A stretch of DNA of 64,000 bases from Bacillus sp. es.034 (GTDB lineage Bacteria; Bacillota; Bacilli; Bacillales; Bacillaceae_B). Positions 27,703 through 37,125 of the stretch are shown in pieces. The translations under genes were made by a program, and so were the position numbers. Position 1 is the stretch's first letter, and each line of letters begins with the position of its first letter. The stretch is from positions 2,516,001-2,580,000 of the forward strand of contig NZ_PDIY01000001.1 of NCBI RefSeq assembly GCF_002563655.1, in the 5' to 3' direction. The notes below the pieces were generated by a model. That model made no database searches and had not been told where the DNA came from. It worked only from the letters and a program-made list of their open reading frames with translations.

Positions 27703-28827
27703 ATGATTAATGAAGAGCGTTTATTAAATGAATTCCTGGAATTGGTGCAGATCGATTCTGAAACGAAGGAAGAAGCGGAAATCGCGAAAGTATTAACAAA
27801 AAAATTCTCCGATCTTGGAGTGGAGGTATTCGAAGACGACACGATGGGTGAAACGGGCCACGGTGCCGGCAACCTGATCTGTACATTAAAAGGGAATAAG
27901 GATGGAGTAGATACCATTTATTTCACTTCCCATATGGATACAGTCGTCCCTGCCAAAGGGGTAAAGCCTACTCTTAAAGAAGATGGCTACATTTATTCCG
28001 ATGGGACAACCATACTCGGAGCCGATGACAAAGCGGGTCTTGCCACTATGCTTGAATCCGTGCGTGTCCTTCAGGAAAACAATATTTCCCACGGTGACAT
28101 CCAGTTCATCATCACAGTAGGGGAAGAGTCGGGTCTCGTTGGAGCAAAAGCCCTTGATTCCTCTCTTGTTAAAGCGAAATACGGTTTCGCCCTTGATAGT
28201 GACGGGAAAGTCGGAAACATCATTGTAGCAGCACCGACACAGGCTAAAGTGAAGGCGACGATCTACGGCAAAACGGCACACGCAGGCGTAGCGCCAGAAA
28301 AAGGCGTTTCTGCCATCACGATTGCCGCAAAAGCCATCTCTAAAATGCCACTTGGCCGTATCGATGAAGAAACGACTGCGAACATCGGCCGCTTTGAAGG
28401 CGGAAAAGCAACGAATATCGTATGCGAACAAGCCGATATCCTTGCTGAAGCCCGTTCACTGGTTCCTGAAAAAATGGAAGCACAGGTAGAAAAAATGAAA
28501 GCTGCCTTCACTTCCGTTGCCGAGGAAATGGGCGGGAAAGCAGAAGTCGAAGTTCAAGTCATGTACCCAGGCTTCAAGTTCAAAGACGGTGACGAAGTAG
28601 TCGAAGTGGCAAAACGTGCGGCGAAGAAAATCGGTCGTCCGAGCGAACTTCTCACCAGCGGAGGCGGAAGTGACGCCAACGTCATCGCAGGATTCGGAGT
28701 ACCGACCGTGAATCTCGCAGTAGGCTACGAAGAAATCCACACAAAGAGCGAAAGAATGCCAGTAGAAGAACTAAACAAACTCTCTGAAATGGTCGTAGCG
28801 ATCATCAAAGAGGTGGCTGGGGAATAG
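27703..28827 (+). CDS. yqjE: M20-family peptidase, tripeptidase-T-like (YqjE)
   Basis: A 374-residue zinc aminopeptidase homolog. Metal-site motifs are SHMDTVVP with an Asp in GADDKAG, and GEESGLVGAKAL. A later His is in the dimerisation domain (KTAHAGVAPEKGVSAI). GGGSDANVIAG and the closing EEIHTKSER complete the family pattern. It likely cleaves tripeptides in the cytosol. The ribosome site GGTGGAGG precedes the ATG by 9 bases. It follows yqjD as in B. subtilis. Confidence 0.9.
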   Translation: MINEERLLNEFLELVQIDSETKEEAEIAKVLTKKFSDLGVEVFEDDTMGETGHGAGNLICTLKGNKDGVDTIYFTSHMDTVVPAKGVKPTLKEDGYIYSDGTTILGADDKAGLATMLESVRVLQENNISHGDIQFIITVGEESGLVGAKALDSSLVKAKYGFALDSDGKVGNIIVAAPTQAKVKATIYGKTAHAGVAPEKGVSAITIAAKAISKMPLGRIDEETTANIGRFEGGKATNIVCEQADILAEARSLVPEKMEAQVEKMKAAFTSVAEEMGGKAEVEVQVMYPGFKFKDGDEVVEVAKRAAKKIGRPSELLTSGGGSDANVIAGFGVPTVNLAVGYEEIHTKSERMPVEELNKLSEMVVAIIKEVAGE

Positions 28828-28840
28828 TAAGAGCATCCAG

Positions 28841-28885
28841 AAGTCCACGTGCAAAAGATAACTCTTTTGCACGTGGACTTTTTTT
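28841..28885 (+). terminator. Terminator of yqjE
   Basis: A perfect 18-base stem (28841-28858 with 28863-28880), a 4-base TAAC loop and TTTTT. One of the strongest terminators in the window. Confidence 0.96.
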
Positions 28886-28966
28886 CTTCCTTCAAATCTG
28901 CGCCCAATTCAAAAATATGGTACATTAGTAGTATACATATAGAAATGCGAGAGGGGACGTTATACA

Positions 28967-29437
28967 TTGCCGAAAGTAGTTGTATTTCATGCCGGAAAAG
29001 AAGAATATGCTCTGCCGATTGAGAACGTAGTATCCATTGAAAAGGTGGAGGAGATCAGGGCGATCCCTCACTTACCCCCATTTGTCCTGGGACTTGTAAA
29101 GGTCAGGGGAGACCTGATTCCGGTCCTTGATTTAGGGAACATCCTTTATGACACCCCTGCGATTGCTGAAAAAGGAATGTTTCTCCTTGTCGTCCAGACG
29201 AAAACGATGCAGGTCGGTCTCGTTGTGATGGAAGCAAAGGAAATCCTTGAAGTGCCAGAGGAATCGATTAAAAATGTCGGTTTACTTGCTTACTCGAAAA
29301 CAACCTATTTTTCAGGTATCATCAATCTCGAAGATTCCCTTATAACCCAAATCGATCCCGATGTTTTAATAGAAAGCTTAGAAGGTATAAAAGAAATAAA
29401 GGATTATGTGAACGAGCAAAAAACACATCAAAACTGA
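28967..29437 (+). CDS. CheW-like chemotaxis coupling protein
   Basis: A 156-residue protein made of a single CheW domain: LPIENVVSIEKVEEIRAIPHLPPFVLGLVKVRGDLIPVLDL is diagnostic (residues about 16-56). CheW couples receptors to the CheA kinase. It stands alone, next to DNA polymerase IV and far from any chemotaxis operon visible here. The start is TTG with GAGGGG 8-9 bases ahead. dinB follows after 20 bases, so the two may be co-transcribed. The partner receptor is unknown. Confidence 0.85.
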   Translation: MPKVVVFHAGKEEYALPIENVVSIEKVEEIRAIPHLPPFVLGLVKVRGDLIPVLDLGNILYDTPAIAEKGMFLLVVQTKTMQVGLVVMEAKEILEVPEESIKNVGLLAYSKTTYFSGIINLEDSLITQIDPDVLIESLEGIKEIKDYVNEQKTHQN

Positions 29438-29457
29438 CAAAGAAAGCCGCGATTGAA

Positions 29458-30711
29458 ATGAACTCACACTATCCCAAAATTGGACGAGTGATCCTTCATG
29501 TGGATATGAACAGTTTTTATGCCTCTGTTGAGATGGCCTATGATCCTACTTTGCGGGGGAAACCCCTGGCTATAGCCGGGAACCCCCAGGAAAGACGGGG
29601 CATCATCGTGACATGCAGCTACGAAGCCAGGGGCTTTGGCGTGAAAACGACGATGCCTCTTTGGGAGGCAAAAAAACTATGTCCGGATCTGGTGATCATG
29701 ACTCCTAACTTCGACCGTTACCGTGCCGCCTCCAAAGGAATATTCGATATCCTCAGACAATATACAGAATTAGTGGAACCCGTGTCGATTGATGAAGGGT
29801 ATCTCGATATAACGGATTCCTTCGAGAAAGGAACTCCATTACAAATTGCCTCGGACATTCAGGCCCAGATCAAGGGTCAGTTAGATCTTCCTTGCAGTAT
29901 AGGTGTGGCGCCCAATAAATTCCTGGCGAAAACGGCTTCAGATATGAAGAAGCCTATGGGAATCACCGTGTTGCGTAAAAGGGATATCCCGAATAAGCTG
30001 TGGCCGCTTCCCGTCATAGAAATGCATGGGATCGGTCAGAAGACTGCCGAGAAGCTGAATTTAATCGGTATCCATACGTGCAGCGACCTTGCCCATGCCA
30101 ACGATATCCAGTTGAAGTCATTGCTCGGGATCAACGGCCTCCGCCTTAAAGAGCGAGCCAATGGAATCGACAGAAGGAATGTGGACCCCGAGTCGATTTA
30201 TGATTATAAGAGCGTGGGCAATTCCACTACCTTACCAAAAGATACGACGAATCAACAAGAGCTTTTAATCGTTGTCGAAAAGCTGTGTGCGAAGGTATCG
30301 TCACGACTTCAACAAAAAGATGTACTTGGTACGACGATCCAGCTGATGATCCGGGATAAATTCAGGAAGACCATCACCAGAAGCAAAAAGGTTTCAAACC
30401 CCATCTATAAAAAAGAAGACTTATTTCACCATGCGAAAGACTTATTCTTGAAGCATTGGGATGGGGATCCTGTCCGGCTCCTGGGGGTCACGGCACAGGA
30501 TGTTGTGGAGAAAAGCGAAGCAACGGAACAGCTGGACTTATTTTCTTATAAGAAAGTCGCCGAAAAGGAACCACTCTACAACGTATTATCCAAGCTCCAT
30601 GACAAGTTTGGGAAAGATTCCATCTCTCAAGGGATTAAAGCCAAGAATAAGAAAAAGTCTTATGACCAGAAACAGGACACAAGCTTCAACAAAGATTTTT
30701 TAAGGGAATGA
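29458..30711 (+). CDS. dinB: DNA polymerase IV (Y family)
   Basis: A 417-residue translesion polymerase. Catalytic residues are visible: Asp16 in HVDMNSFYASVE and Asp112-Glu113 in SIDEGYLD. The thumb has helix-hairpin-helix stretches (MHGIGQKTAEKLN), and the little finger follows. A beta-clamp binding motif QLDLF lies near the C-terminus. It corresponds to YqjH (PolY1) of B. subtilis. The ribosome site is poor. No LexA box was seen upstream, unlike the second Y-family gene at 46.7 kb. Confidence 0.94.
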   Translation: MNSHYPKIGRVILHVDMNSFYASVEMAYDPTLRGKPLAIAGNPQERRGIIVTCSYEARGFGVKTTMPLWEAKKLCPDLVIMTPNFDRYRAASKGIFDILRQYTELVEPVSIDEGYLDITDSFEKGTPLQIASDIQAQIKGQLDLPCSIGVAPNKFLAKTASDMKKPMGITVLRKRDIPNKLWPLPVIEMHGIGQKTAEKLNLIGIHTCSDLAHANDIQLKSLLGINGLRLKERANGIDRRNVDPESIYDYKSVGNSTTLPKDTTNQQELLIVVEKLCAKVSSRLQQKDVLGTTIQLMIRDKFRKTITRSKKVSNPIYKKEDLFHHAKDLFLKHWDGDPVRLLGVTAQDVVEKSEATEQLDLFSYKKVAEKEPLYNVLSKLHDKFGKDSISQGIKAKNKKKSYDQKQDTSFNKDFLRE

Positions 30712-30876
30712 CAGTTGTAAAAATGGGGACACCTTATAACAGTGACGGACTTCTCAATCGGATTATTTGCATCAGTGACCTATTCTTGTTAGATTGAAGT
30801 AGACTCCGGTCATTCATTTGATATAACTGAAGAAGTTATGAAATCATGATTCTATAGATGAAAGGGCGTTGATGTT

Positions 30877-32283
30877 ATGGCTCAGGAAATTGGTGTTATC
30901 GGATTAGCCGTTATGGGTAAAAACTTGGCATGGAATATTGAAAGCAGGGGATACTCTGTTTCTGTATACAATCGTTCCAGTGAGAAAACGGAAGAAATGA
31001 TGAACGAATCGAAGGGCAAGAATGTCAATCCTACATATACAATCGAGGAATTCGTCAACTCGTTGGAAAGCCCCCGCAAGATTCTTTTGATGGTCAAAGC
31101 GGGAAATCCGACAGATGCCACCATCGAACAATTAAAACCTTACCTTGAAAAAGGTGACATCCTGATTGATGGGGGAAATACGTTCTTCGAGGATACCCGT
31201 CGACGCAATCAGGAACTAAGCGAACTTGGCATTCATTTTATCGGGACGGGTGTGTCCGGTGGAGAGGAAGGCGCCCTGACAGGTCCTTCCATCATGCCTG
31301 GAGGACAGAAGGAAGCATATGATCTCGTGGCCCCTATTCTGAAAGATATCGCAGCGAAGGTCGACGGAGATCCTTGTACGACGTATATCGGTCCCGACGG
31401 CGCGGGTCACTATGTGAAAATGGTGCACAACGGCATTGAATACGGAGATATGCAGCTGATCGCGGAATCCTACTTCCTAATGAAAAATGTACTTGGCTTA
31501 AGTGCAGAAGAACTTCATGAAGTGTTTGCAGATTGGAATGAAGGCGAGCTTGACAGCTATCTCATCGAAATCACAGCAGATATCTTTACGAAGAAAGATG
31601 AAGAAACCGGCAAGCCGATGGTGGATGTCATCCTCGATAAAGCAGGTCAAAAGGGGACGGGTAAATGGACAAGTCAAAGTGCATTGGATCTCGGTGTATC
31701 CTTACCTATCATCACGGAGTCTGTCTTCGCCCGTTTCATTTCAGCGATTAAAGATGAACGAGTAAAGGCGAGCAAGATGCTGAAAGGTCCAGACACGAAA
31801 CCATTCGATGGTGATAAGAAAGCATTGGTCGAATCGATTCGGAAAGCTCTTTACATGAGTAAGATCTGTTCGTATGCGCAAGGCTTCGCCCAAATGCGTT
31901 CTGCGTCTGATGAGTACAAATGGGATCTCGAGTACGGGGATATCGCCATGATCTTCCGCGGAGGCTGTATCATCCGTGCACAGTTCCTGCAGAAGATTAA
32001 AGAAGCATATGACCGTGAATCCAATCTCACTAACCTTTTACTCGATCCATACTTCAAAGAGATCGTCGAAAGCTATCAATACGCACTCCGTGAAGTCATC
32101 AGTGTAGCCGTCCAGAATGGCGTACCGGTTCCCGGCTTCTCGGCAGCCCTATCTTATTATGACAGCTACCGTACAGAAACGCTTCCTGCGAATTTGATCC
32201 AGGCTCAGCGCGACTACTTCGGTGCTCATACCTACGAACGTGTGGACAAAGAAGGCATTTTCCATACAGAGTGGATGAAATAA
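30877..32283 (+). CDS. gndA: 6-phosphogluconate dehydrogenase, NADP-dependent
   Basis: A 468-residue oxidative pentose phosphate pathway enzyme converting 6-phosphogluconate to ribulose 5-phosphate, CO2 and NADPH. The N-terminal Rossmann motif is GLAVMGKN (about 9-16) and the NADP arginine lies in [11 protein letters not shown]. The family signatures [33 protein letters not shown] and the catalytic Lys/Glu region are present. The length matches B. subtilis GndA (about 469). zwf lies 2 kb away on the other strand, with two genes between. Confidence 0.96.
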   Translation: MAQEIGVIGLAVMGKNLAWNIESRGYSVSVYNRSSEKTEEMMNESKGKNVNPTYTIEEFVNSLESPRKILLMVKAGNPTDATIEQLKPYLEKGDILIDGGNTFFEDTRRRNQELSELGIHFIGTGVSGGEEGALTGPSIMPGGQKEAYDLVAPILKDIAAKVDGDPCTTYIGPDGAGHYVKMVHNGIEYGDMQLIAESYFLMKNVLGLSAEELHEVFADWNEGELDSYLIEITADIFTKKDEETGKPMVDVILDKAGQKGTGKWTSQSALDLGVSLPIITESVFARFISAIKDERVKASKMLKGPDTKPFDGDKKALVESIRKALYMSKICSYAQGFAQMRSASDEYKWDLEYGDIAMIFRGGCIIRAQFLQKIKEAYDRESNLTNLLLDPYFKEIVESYQYALREVISVAVQNGVPVPGFSAALSYYDSYRTETLPANLIQAQRDYFGAHTYERVDKEGIFHTEWMK

Positions 32284-32294
32284 TTGAATGATTC

Positions 32295-32326
32295 AAGCCC
32301 CTTTCTGATGAAGAAAGGGGCTTTTA
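32295..32326 (+). terminator. Terminator of gndA
   Basis: A perfect 12-base stem (32295-32306 with 32312-32323), a 5-base loop and TT. The T-run is short. Confidence 0.85.
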
Positions 32327-32426
32327 ATAATATCATGGTGAGTGATCGTAATGTAGCGATTAGTGAATTTTTTGCAGTAGAATGATTTAAACAAAACAAT
32401 TATCATGAATCGGAAATGGAGATCGC

Positions 32427-32483
32427 ATGAAACAAATCACATTATCAAACGGAACATTTACATGCCCATCAGGATGTGAATAG
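32427..32483 (+). CDS. Possible 18-codon Cys-containing peptide
   Basis: An ATG with GGAGA 4-5 bases upstream opens the peptide MKQITLSNGTFTCPSGCE, ended by TAG. The TCPSGC stretch resembles the metal-binding loop of small heavy-metal-associated proteins, so it may be the surviving start of a decayed gene. It sits alone in the gndA-OYE spacer. It could equally be chance. Confidence 0.25.
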   Translation: MKQITLSNGTFTCPSGCE

Positions 32484-32564
32484 CCATTCCCCAAACAGAT
32501 GTCTTTAATTTTCACTACTGGTTTGAAATAATGAAACTGCATCAAGAAAAGAGGAGGCATTTCA

Positions 32565-33668
32565 ATGAGTCAAACCAATACATCTACAGAACCATTATTT
32601 AGACCATTCCATAGTGAGAATCTGCAGCTATCCAACCGTACAGTGATGGCACCGATGACAAGGGGCTTTTCACCCAATGGAGTTCCCGGTAAAGATGTTG
32701 CCGCTTACTATCGTCGCAGAGCTGAAAATGGTGTAGGGTTGATCGTCACGGAAGGAACCGGAATCAATCACCCCTCTTCAGTTTCAGGAGCGAGTATCCC
32801 TCTGTTCCACGGTGAAGAATCACTGAATGGATGGGCAAACGTCGTGAAAGAAGTCCATCAAGCAGGTGGAAAGATTGTTCCACAGCTTTGGCATGTGGGG
32901 ATGACCCGTAAAAAGGGGGAGCTTCCAAATGAAGAAGCGTTTCCTGTTGGACCATCAGGACTAAGTCTTTCAGGTAAAGAAATCACGGAGCCTATGTCGG
33001 AAGAGGAAGTCGTCCTGATGGTGGAAGCGTACGCCCAAGCCGCTGCAGATGCGAAACGCATAGGCTTCGACGGCATAGAACTGCACGGGGCACACGGGTA
33101 TTTAATCGATCAGTTTTTCTGGGAGAATACAAACCGACGTACTGATCGCTATGGTGGAGATCTGGTAGGCAGAACTCGGTTTGCCGTTGAGGTAATCGAG
33201 GCCTGTAGGCGTGAAGTGGGCCCTGATTTCCCGATCATTTTCCGTTTTTCACAATGGAAAATGAATGATTTCAACGCAAAGCTTGCTACGACGTCAGATG
33301 AGCTGGAGCGGTTCCTGGAGCCTCTTGTAAAAGCAGGCGTGGATATTTTTCATTGCTCGACACGCCGTTTCTGGGAGCCTGAATTCGAAGGATCTGACTT
33401 GAATCTCGCCGGCTGGACAAAGAAGCTGACAGGTAAACCGGTTATATCTGTGGGATCGGTTGGACTGGATGGAGAATTCACGAGCTTCTCAGGTGCGGGT
33501 ACGACTAGCCTGGATGGTCTGATCGAGAGGCTGGACCGCGGTGAATTCGACCTGGTCGCAATTGGACGCTCACTCCTTCAGGACCCTGAATGGGTGAGGA
33601 AAGTGGAAGAAGGCGAGGCGGATGACCTGCTGCCGTTTGATAAGGAAGCACTGAAAAAATTGTATTAA
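32565..33668 (+). CDS. NADH:flavin oxidoreductase, old yellow enzyme family
   Basis: A 367-residue FMN barrel. Family features are PMTRGFSPNGVPGKDVAAYYRRRAE near the N-terminus, [27 protein letters not shown] in the middle, and the phosphate-binding IGRSLLQDPEWV near the C-terminus. It likely reduces activated alkenes or nitro compounds. It is of the classical long type and distinct from namA at 38.5 kb. The ribosome site GAGGAGG lies 8 bases before the ATG. The physiological substrate is unknown. Confidence 0.88.
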   Translation: MSQTNTSTEPLFRPFHSENLQLSNRTVMAPMTRGFSPNGVPGKDVAAYYRRRAENGVGLIVTEGTGINHPSSVSGASIPLFHGEESLNGWANVVKEVHQAGGKIVPQLWHVGMTRKKGELPNEEAFPVGPSGLSLSGKEITEPMSEEEVVLMVEAYAQAAADAKRIGFDGIELHGAHGYLIDQFFWENTNRRTDRYGGDLVGRTRFAVEVIEACRREVGPDFPIIFRFSQWKMNDFNAKLATTSDELERFLEPLVKAGVDIFHCSTRRFWEPEFEGSDLNLAGWTKKLTGKPVISVGSVGLDGEFTSFSGAGTTSLDGLIERLDRGEFDLVAIGRSLLQDPEWVRKVEEGEADDLLPFDKEALKKLY

Positions 33669-33677
33669 GGTAGTACT

Positions 33678-33709
33678 GGGTGTCTCTTTGAATGAGGCAC
33701 CTTTTTTTG
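33678..33709 (+). terminator. Terminator of the old yellow enzyme gene
   Basis: An 8-base stem with one G-U pair (33679-33686 with 33694-33701), extendable by one outer wobble pair, a 7-base loop and seven T. Confidence 0.85.
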
Positions 33710-33716
33710 TGTTTAC

Positions 33717-33753
33717 AATAAAAGGACTCTCCGGCAATTAGCCAGAGAGTCCT
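33717..33753 (-). terminator. Terminator of the zwf-cyclase transcript
   Basis: A 9-base stem (33745-33753 with 33723-33731), extended inward by three more pairs past one mismatch, followed on the minus strand by TTTTATTG. It is tail to tail with the terminator on the other strand. Confidence 0.85.
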
Positions 33754-33762
33754 ATTTAACGT

Positions 33763-34383
33763 TTATCCGATCATTTCATCAAACAACAGAACGCGTGCCG
33801 GTGATGCATCGGTGTTTTGAATTTTTAGTGGTGCCGCCACCATGAAGTATTGGCCGGCTTTGATGTCTTTCAACTGAAGGCCTTCCATGATGATGACGCC
33901 GCTTCCCATCAGGCTGCGGTGAGTCGGGTGACCTTCCTGGGCCCGCTCGATTCCAAGGGCATCGATTCCGACGCCTGCAATCTTTTTCTCAGCAAGGTAT
34001 GCGGCAGCATCTTCTGCTACATAGATGAAGTCAAAGTTGAATTCAGTATCCCATGAATTCTTCGTTTTGAAGAGAATGAAGTCATTCTCTTCAATCTCTA
34101 ATCCTTCAATATCCTTCAGGCTGATTTTTTCATCGGCTTCCGTTACATCAAATACTTTGACAGGGCGGACGAGCTTCTCGATATCGATCGTTTCAATCGT
34201 CTCGCCGTCGTTGATCATGTGAAGGGGAGCGTCGACATGCGTTCCTGTATGAACATCCATTGAGAGCCTTGACTCCGTCACATGGCCGTTCGTATTTGTT
34301 TCGATAGTCGGTTGTTTTTCAGGTTTGTTCTTGTACACGGGCATCCCGTTAAAGATCGGGGCTGTTACGTCATAAATTTTCAT
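33763..34383 (-). CDS. Cyclase family protein (kynurenine formamidase-like)
   Basis: A 206-residue metal-dependent hydrolase of the cyclase/KynB family. The signature HTGTHVDAPLHM gives the metal ligands (pattern HxGTHxDxPxH), and an active-site His follows in GHPTHRSLMGSG. Members hydrolyse N-formylkynurenine, isatin or related amides. No tryptophan catabolic genes are near, so the substrate is open. I start at ATG 34383 rather than GTG 34392, which overlaps the ribosome site. It lies 16 bases after zwf and is probably co-transcribed with it. Confidence 0.85.
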   Translation of the reverse strand: MKIYDVTAPIFNGMPVYKNKPEKQPTIETNTNGHVTESRLSMDVHTGTHVDAPLHMINDGETIETIDIEKLVRPVKVFDVTEADEKISLKDIEGLEIEENDFILFKTKNSWDTEFNFDFIYVAEDAAAYLAEKKIAGVGIDALGIERAQEGHPTHRSLMGSGVIIMEGLQLKDIKAGQYFMVAAPLKIQNTDASPARVLLFDEMIG

Positions 34384-34399
34384 TGGTTCCACACCTTTC

Positions 34400-35908
34400 T
34401 TAGCATTGGTCTACATCGAGGTTGGCAATCGGCCACCAGGAGAAGCCGTCTTTTGCAAGCAGATTGTCAGCGGCTTTTGGTCCCATCGAACCTGCTTCGT
34501 AGTTCGGGAATTCTCCATCACGTGTATGTTCCCATACTTCAGAGATTTTGTCGACGAATGCCCAGGATAATTTCACTTCATCCCAATGGGTGAAGTTCGT
34601 GGCATCTCCGCGAAGACAATCGAATAGAAGCTTTTCATATGCCTCAGGTGTGTTCATTCCATCCACGCTGTTGTTGGCAAAGTTCAGTTTCACTGGAGTC
34701 GTTTCGATATTCTGTCCGGATTTTTTCACGTTCAAGTGCAGGGTGATCCCTTCTTCCGGCTGAATGTGAATGACCAGCAGGTTCGGTGCCAGTGGCTTGT
34801 CCGGATTGTAATACAGGTTCATTGGGATGTCTTTGAACTGGATGACGATCTTCGTTGACTTGGTTTCCATTCTTTTTCCGGTACGGATATAGAACGGGAC
34901 ACCTGCCCAGCGGAAGTTATCGATCATCAATTTACCTGCAACATAGGTTTCCGTATTGGACTGATCATCGACGTTTTCAGCTTCGCGGTAACCGGGAAGT
35001 TCTTCATTTCTGGCTTTTCCAGGACCGTATTGGCCTCTGACGAAGTAGTCCTTGACTTCATCCTGTTGGAATGGACGAAGGGATCGCAACACGCGTACTT
35101 TTTCACTGCGGATTTCGTCCGTCGTCAATTTGATCGGGGGCTCCATGGCAAGTAATGCAACCATTTGAAGCAGATGGTTTTGAACCATATCGCGAAGGGC
35201 CCCGCTTTTTTCGTAATAACGGCCGCGGTCTTCCACACCAAGCTCTTCGGATGAAGTGACCTGGATATTGGAAATATAACGGTTGTTCCAGAGTGGTTCG
35301 AACATGGCGTTGGAGAAACGGATGACTTCGATGTTTTGCACCATTTCTTTACCAAGATAGTGATCGATACGATAAATTTGATCCTCGGAGAATGATTCAC
35401 GGATCTGGCTGTTCAATTTTTCGGCTGAAGGCAGGTCGTGACCGAATGGTTTTTCAATCACAAGTCGCTGGAAGCCTTTTGTATCGGTTAAGCCTTGGTT
35501 TTTCAACTGCTCCGTAATCGTTCCGAAGAATTCAGGAGCCATCGCCAAGTAGAAAACGCGGTTGCCTTCTAATTCATATGTTTCATCGAGCTTATCGGAT
35601 AAGTTCTTCAATGCTTTGTATGAATCACTGTTGGATACATCATTCGGCTGATAATAGAAATGTGACACAAACTCATCGATGTTCTCATCGCTGCCTAACG
35701 CTTTATGTACCGATGTCTTTACGTGTTCCTGGAATTCTTCATTTGACCATTCGCGTCGTGCCACACCTACAACGGCAAAACGCTTTGAGATTTTTCCTTT
35801 ACGGAACAAATGATAAAGGGATGGATATAGTTTTCTTTTCGCTAGATCACCTGTCGCTCCGAAAATGGTAATCAGAGATGTTGGTGTAGTTGAATTATTC
35901 AATGTCAT
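34400..35908 (-). CDS. zwf: Glucose-6-phosphate 1-dehydrogenase
   Basis: A 502-residue first enzyme of the oxidative pentose phosphate pathway, making NADPH. Visible are the nucleotide-binding GATGDLAKRKLYPSL (17-31), the substrate signature RIDHYLGKE (180-188, with the essential Lys) and EKPFGHD. The ribosome site GTGAGGT lies just before the ATG. It runs opposite to gndA, with which it works, and is divergent from rnz across a 280-base spacer. Confidence 0.96.
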   Translation of the reverse strand: MTLNNSTTPTSLITIFGATGDLAKRKLYPSLYHLFRKGKISKRFAVVGVARREWSNEEFQEHVKTSVHKALGSDENIDEFVSHFYYQPNDVSNSDSYKALKNLSDKLDETYELEGNRVFYLAMAPEFFGTITEQLKNQGLTDTKGFQRLVIEKPFGHDLPSAEKLNSQIRESFSEDQIYRIDHYLGKEMVQNIEVIRFSNAMFEPLWNNRYISNIQVTSSEELGVEDRGRYYEKSGALRDMVQNHLLQMVALLAMEPPIKLTTDEIRSEKVRVLRSLRPFQQDEVKDYFVRGQYGPGKARNEELPGYREAENVDDQSNTETYVAGKLMIDNFRWAGVPFYIRTGKRMETKSTKIVIQFKDIPMNLYYNPDKPLAPNLLVIHIQPEEGITLHLNVKKSGQNIETTPVKLNFANNSVDGMNTPEAYEKLLFDCLRGDATNFTHWDEVKLSWAFVDKISEVWEHTRDGEFPNYEAGSMGPKAADNLLAKDGFSWWPIANLDVDQC

Positions 35909-36188
35909 GACCTCACTTTATCTTGTTGTAACCCTTATTTATGCGTTTCTTCTTATTTAATATCCTATACAATTACTTAATTTTAAAGACTTCTGTTTCA
36001 TTTAGCAAATTATATGCTGAGGACTTTTTTTGCGTATATGCATGAAAACGTTTTATCTTTTTTGCAAACATCTTCGTCATTATATTGGCTTTAATTTTCA
36101 TTCTTATGACTCATTTTGCGGGAAAGGGTAAAATATGGGCGATTATGTTAAAATGGAGACAGAATAGCACATCTGAGGAGTGGTGACA
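35909..36188. other. Divergent promoter region between zwf and rnz
   Basis: A 280-base AT-rich spacer with no ORF. It must hold the zwf promoter (minus strand) and the rnz promoter (plus strand; TTAAAAT near 36150 is a possible -10). I could not assign clear -35/-10 pairs to either. GAAAACGTTTTATC at 36043-36056 contains a short perfect palindrome (AAAACGTTTT) of cre-like core, without the full consensus. Confidence 0.4.
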
Positions 36189-37115
36189 GTGGAATTATTA
36201 TTTCTGGGTACGGGTGCAGGGGTACCGGCCAAGCTCCGCAATGTGACCAGTATCGCTTTGAAATTACTGGAGGAACGCGGTGCGGTTTGGCTATTTGATT
36301 GTGGGGAAGCGACCCAGCATCAAATTTTACATACAAGCTTGAAACCAAGAAGAATCGAAAAGATTTTCATTACCCACCTGCATGGTGATCACATATACGG
36401 GCTGCCGGGGTTACTCGGGAGCCGGTCCTTCCAAGGAGGGGAAACAAAACTGACGGTATACGGCCCTAAGGGGATCAAGGAGTTTATCGAAGTTTCCCTC
36501 TCAATCAGCAGGACCCACCTTCAATATCCCCTTGAAGTGGTGGAAATCGAGGAAGGGGTCATCTTTCAAGATGAAGGGTTCAGTGTAGAAGCAATGGGAC
36601 TCGACCATGCTCTTCCCACTTTCGGCTATCGAGTGATGGAAAAAGATAAGCCCGGTGTCCTTCAAGTGGATCAATTACGTGATAGGGGCGTTCAACCGGG
36701 GCCTCTCTATAAGAAATTAAAATGTGGTGAAACGGTGCGGCTGGAAGACGGGAGGGAAATTGATGGCAAAGATTTTCTCGGACCTTCGATTCCTGGACGG
36801 GTGGTCACGATCCTAGGAGATACAAGATTTTGTTCCAATGCGGTGGAGCTTTCTAAGGATGCAGATGTCCTGGTTCATGAAGCGACCTTCAACCGGGATC
36901 AAGAAGAGATGGCCCGGGAGTATTACCATTCTACGACAAAACAGGCTGGAGAGACCGCTCTTCTAGCCGGGGCACGATGCCTTTTCCTGACCCATATTTC
37001 TTCCCGGTATGCAAAGGAATCATGGGAAGAACTTGAGAAGGAAGCAAGGGACGTCTTCCCGGAAAGCTATATGGCAAGGGATTTCATGGAGTACGCCATA
37101 CCTTTAAAGAAATAG
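36189..37115 (+). CDS. rnz: Ribonuclease Z
   Basis: A 308-residue metallo-beta-lactamase-fold endonuclease that trims tRNA 3' trailers lacking encoded CCA. The zinc motif [10 protein letters not shown] gives His63, His65, Asp67 and His68. The N-terminus [15 protein letters not shown] and DCGEATQHQ, and later LTHISSRY, match the ElaC/RNase Z group. I start at the GTG 36189, 8 bases after GAGGAG; two nearer GTG codons overlap that site. A phosphatase gene follows after 10 bases. Confidence 0.94.
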   Translation: MELLFLGTGAGVPAKLRNVTSIALKLLEERGAVWLFDCGEATQHQILHTSLKPRRIEKIFITHLHGDHIYGLPGLLGSRSFQGGETKLTVYGPKGIKEFIEVSLSISRTHLQYPLEVVEIEEGVIFQDEGFSVEAMGLDHALPTFGYRVMEKDKPGVLQVDQLRDRGVQPGPLYKKLKCGETVRLEDGREIDGKDFLGPSIPGRVVTILGDTRFCSNAVELSKDADVLVHEATFNRDQEEMAREYYHSTTKQAGETALLAGARCLFLTHISSRYAKESWEELEKEARDVFPESYMARDFMEYAIPLKK

Positions 37116-37125
37116 GAGGGGAATC

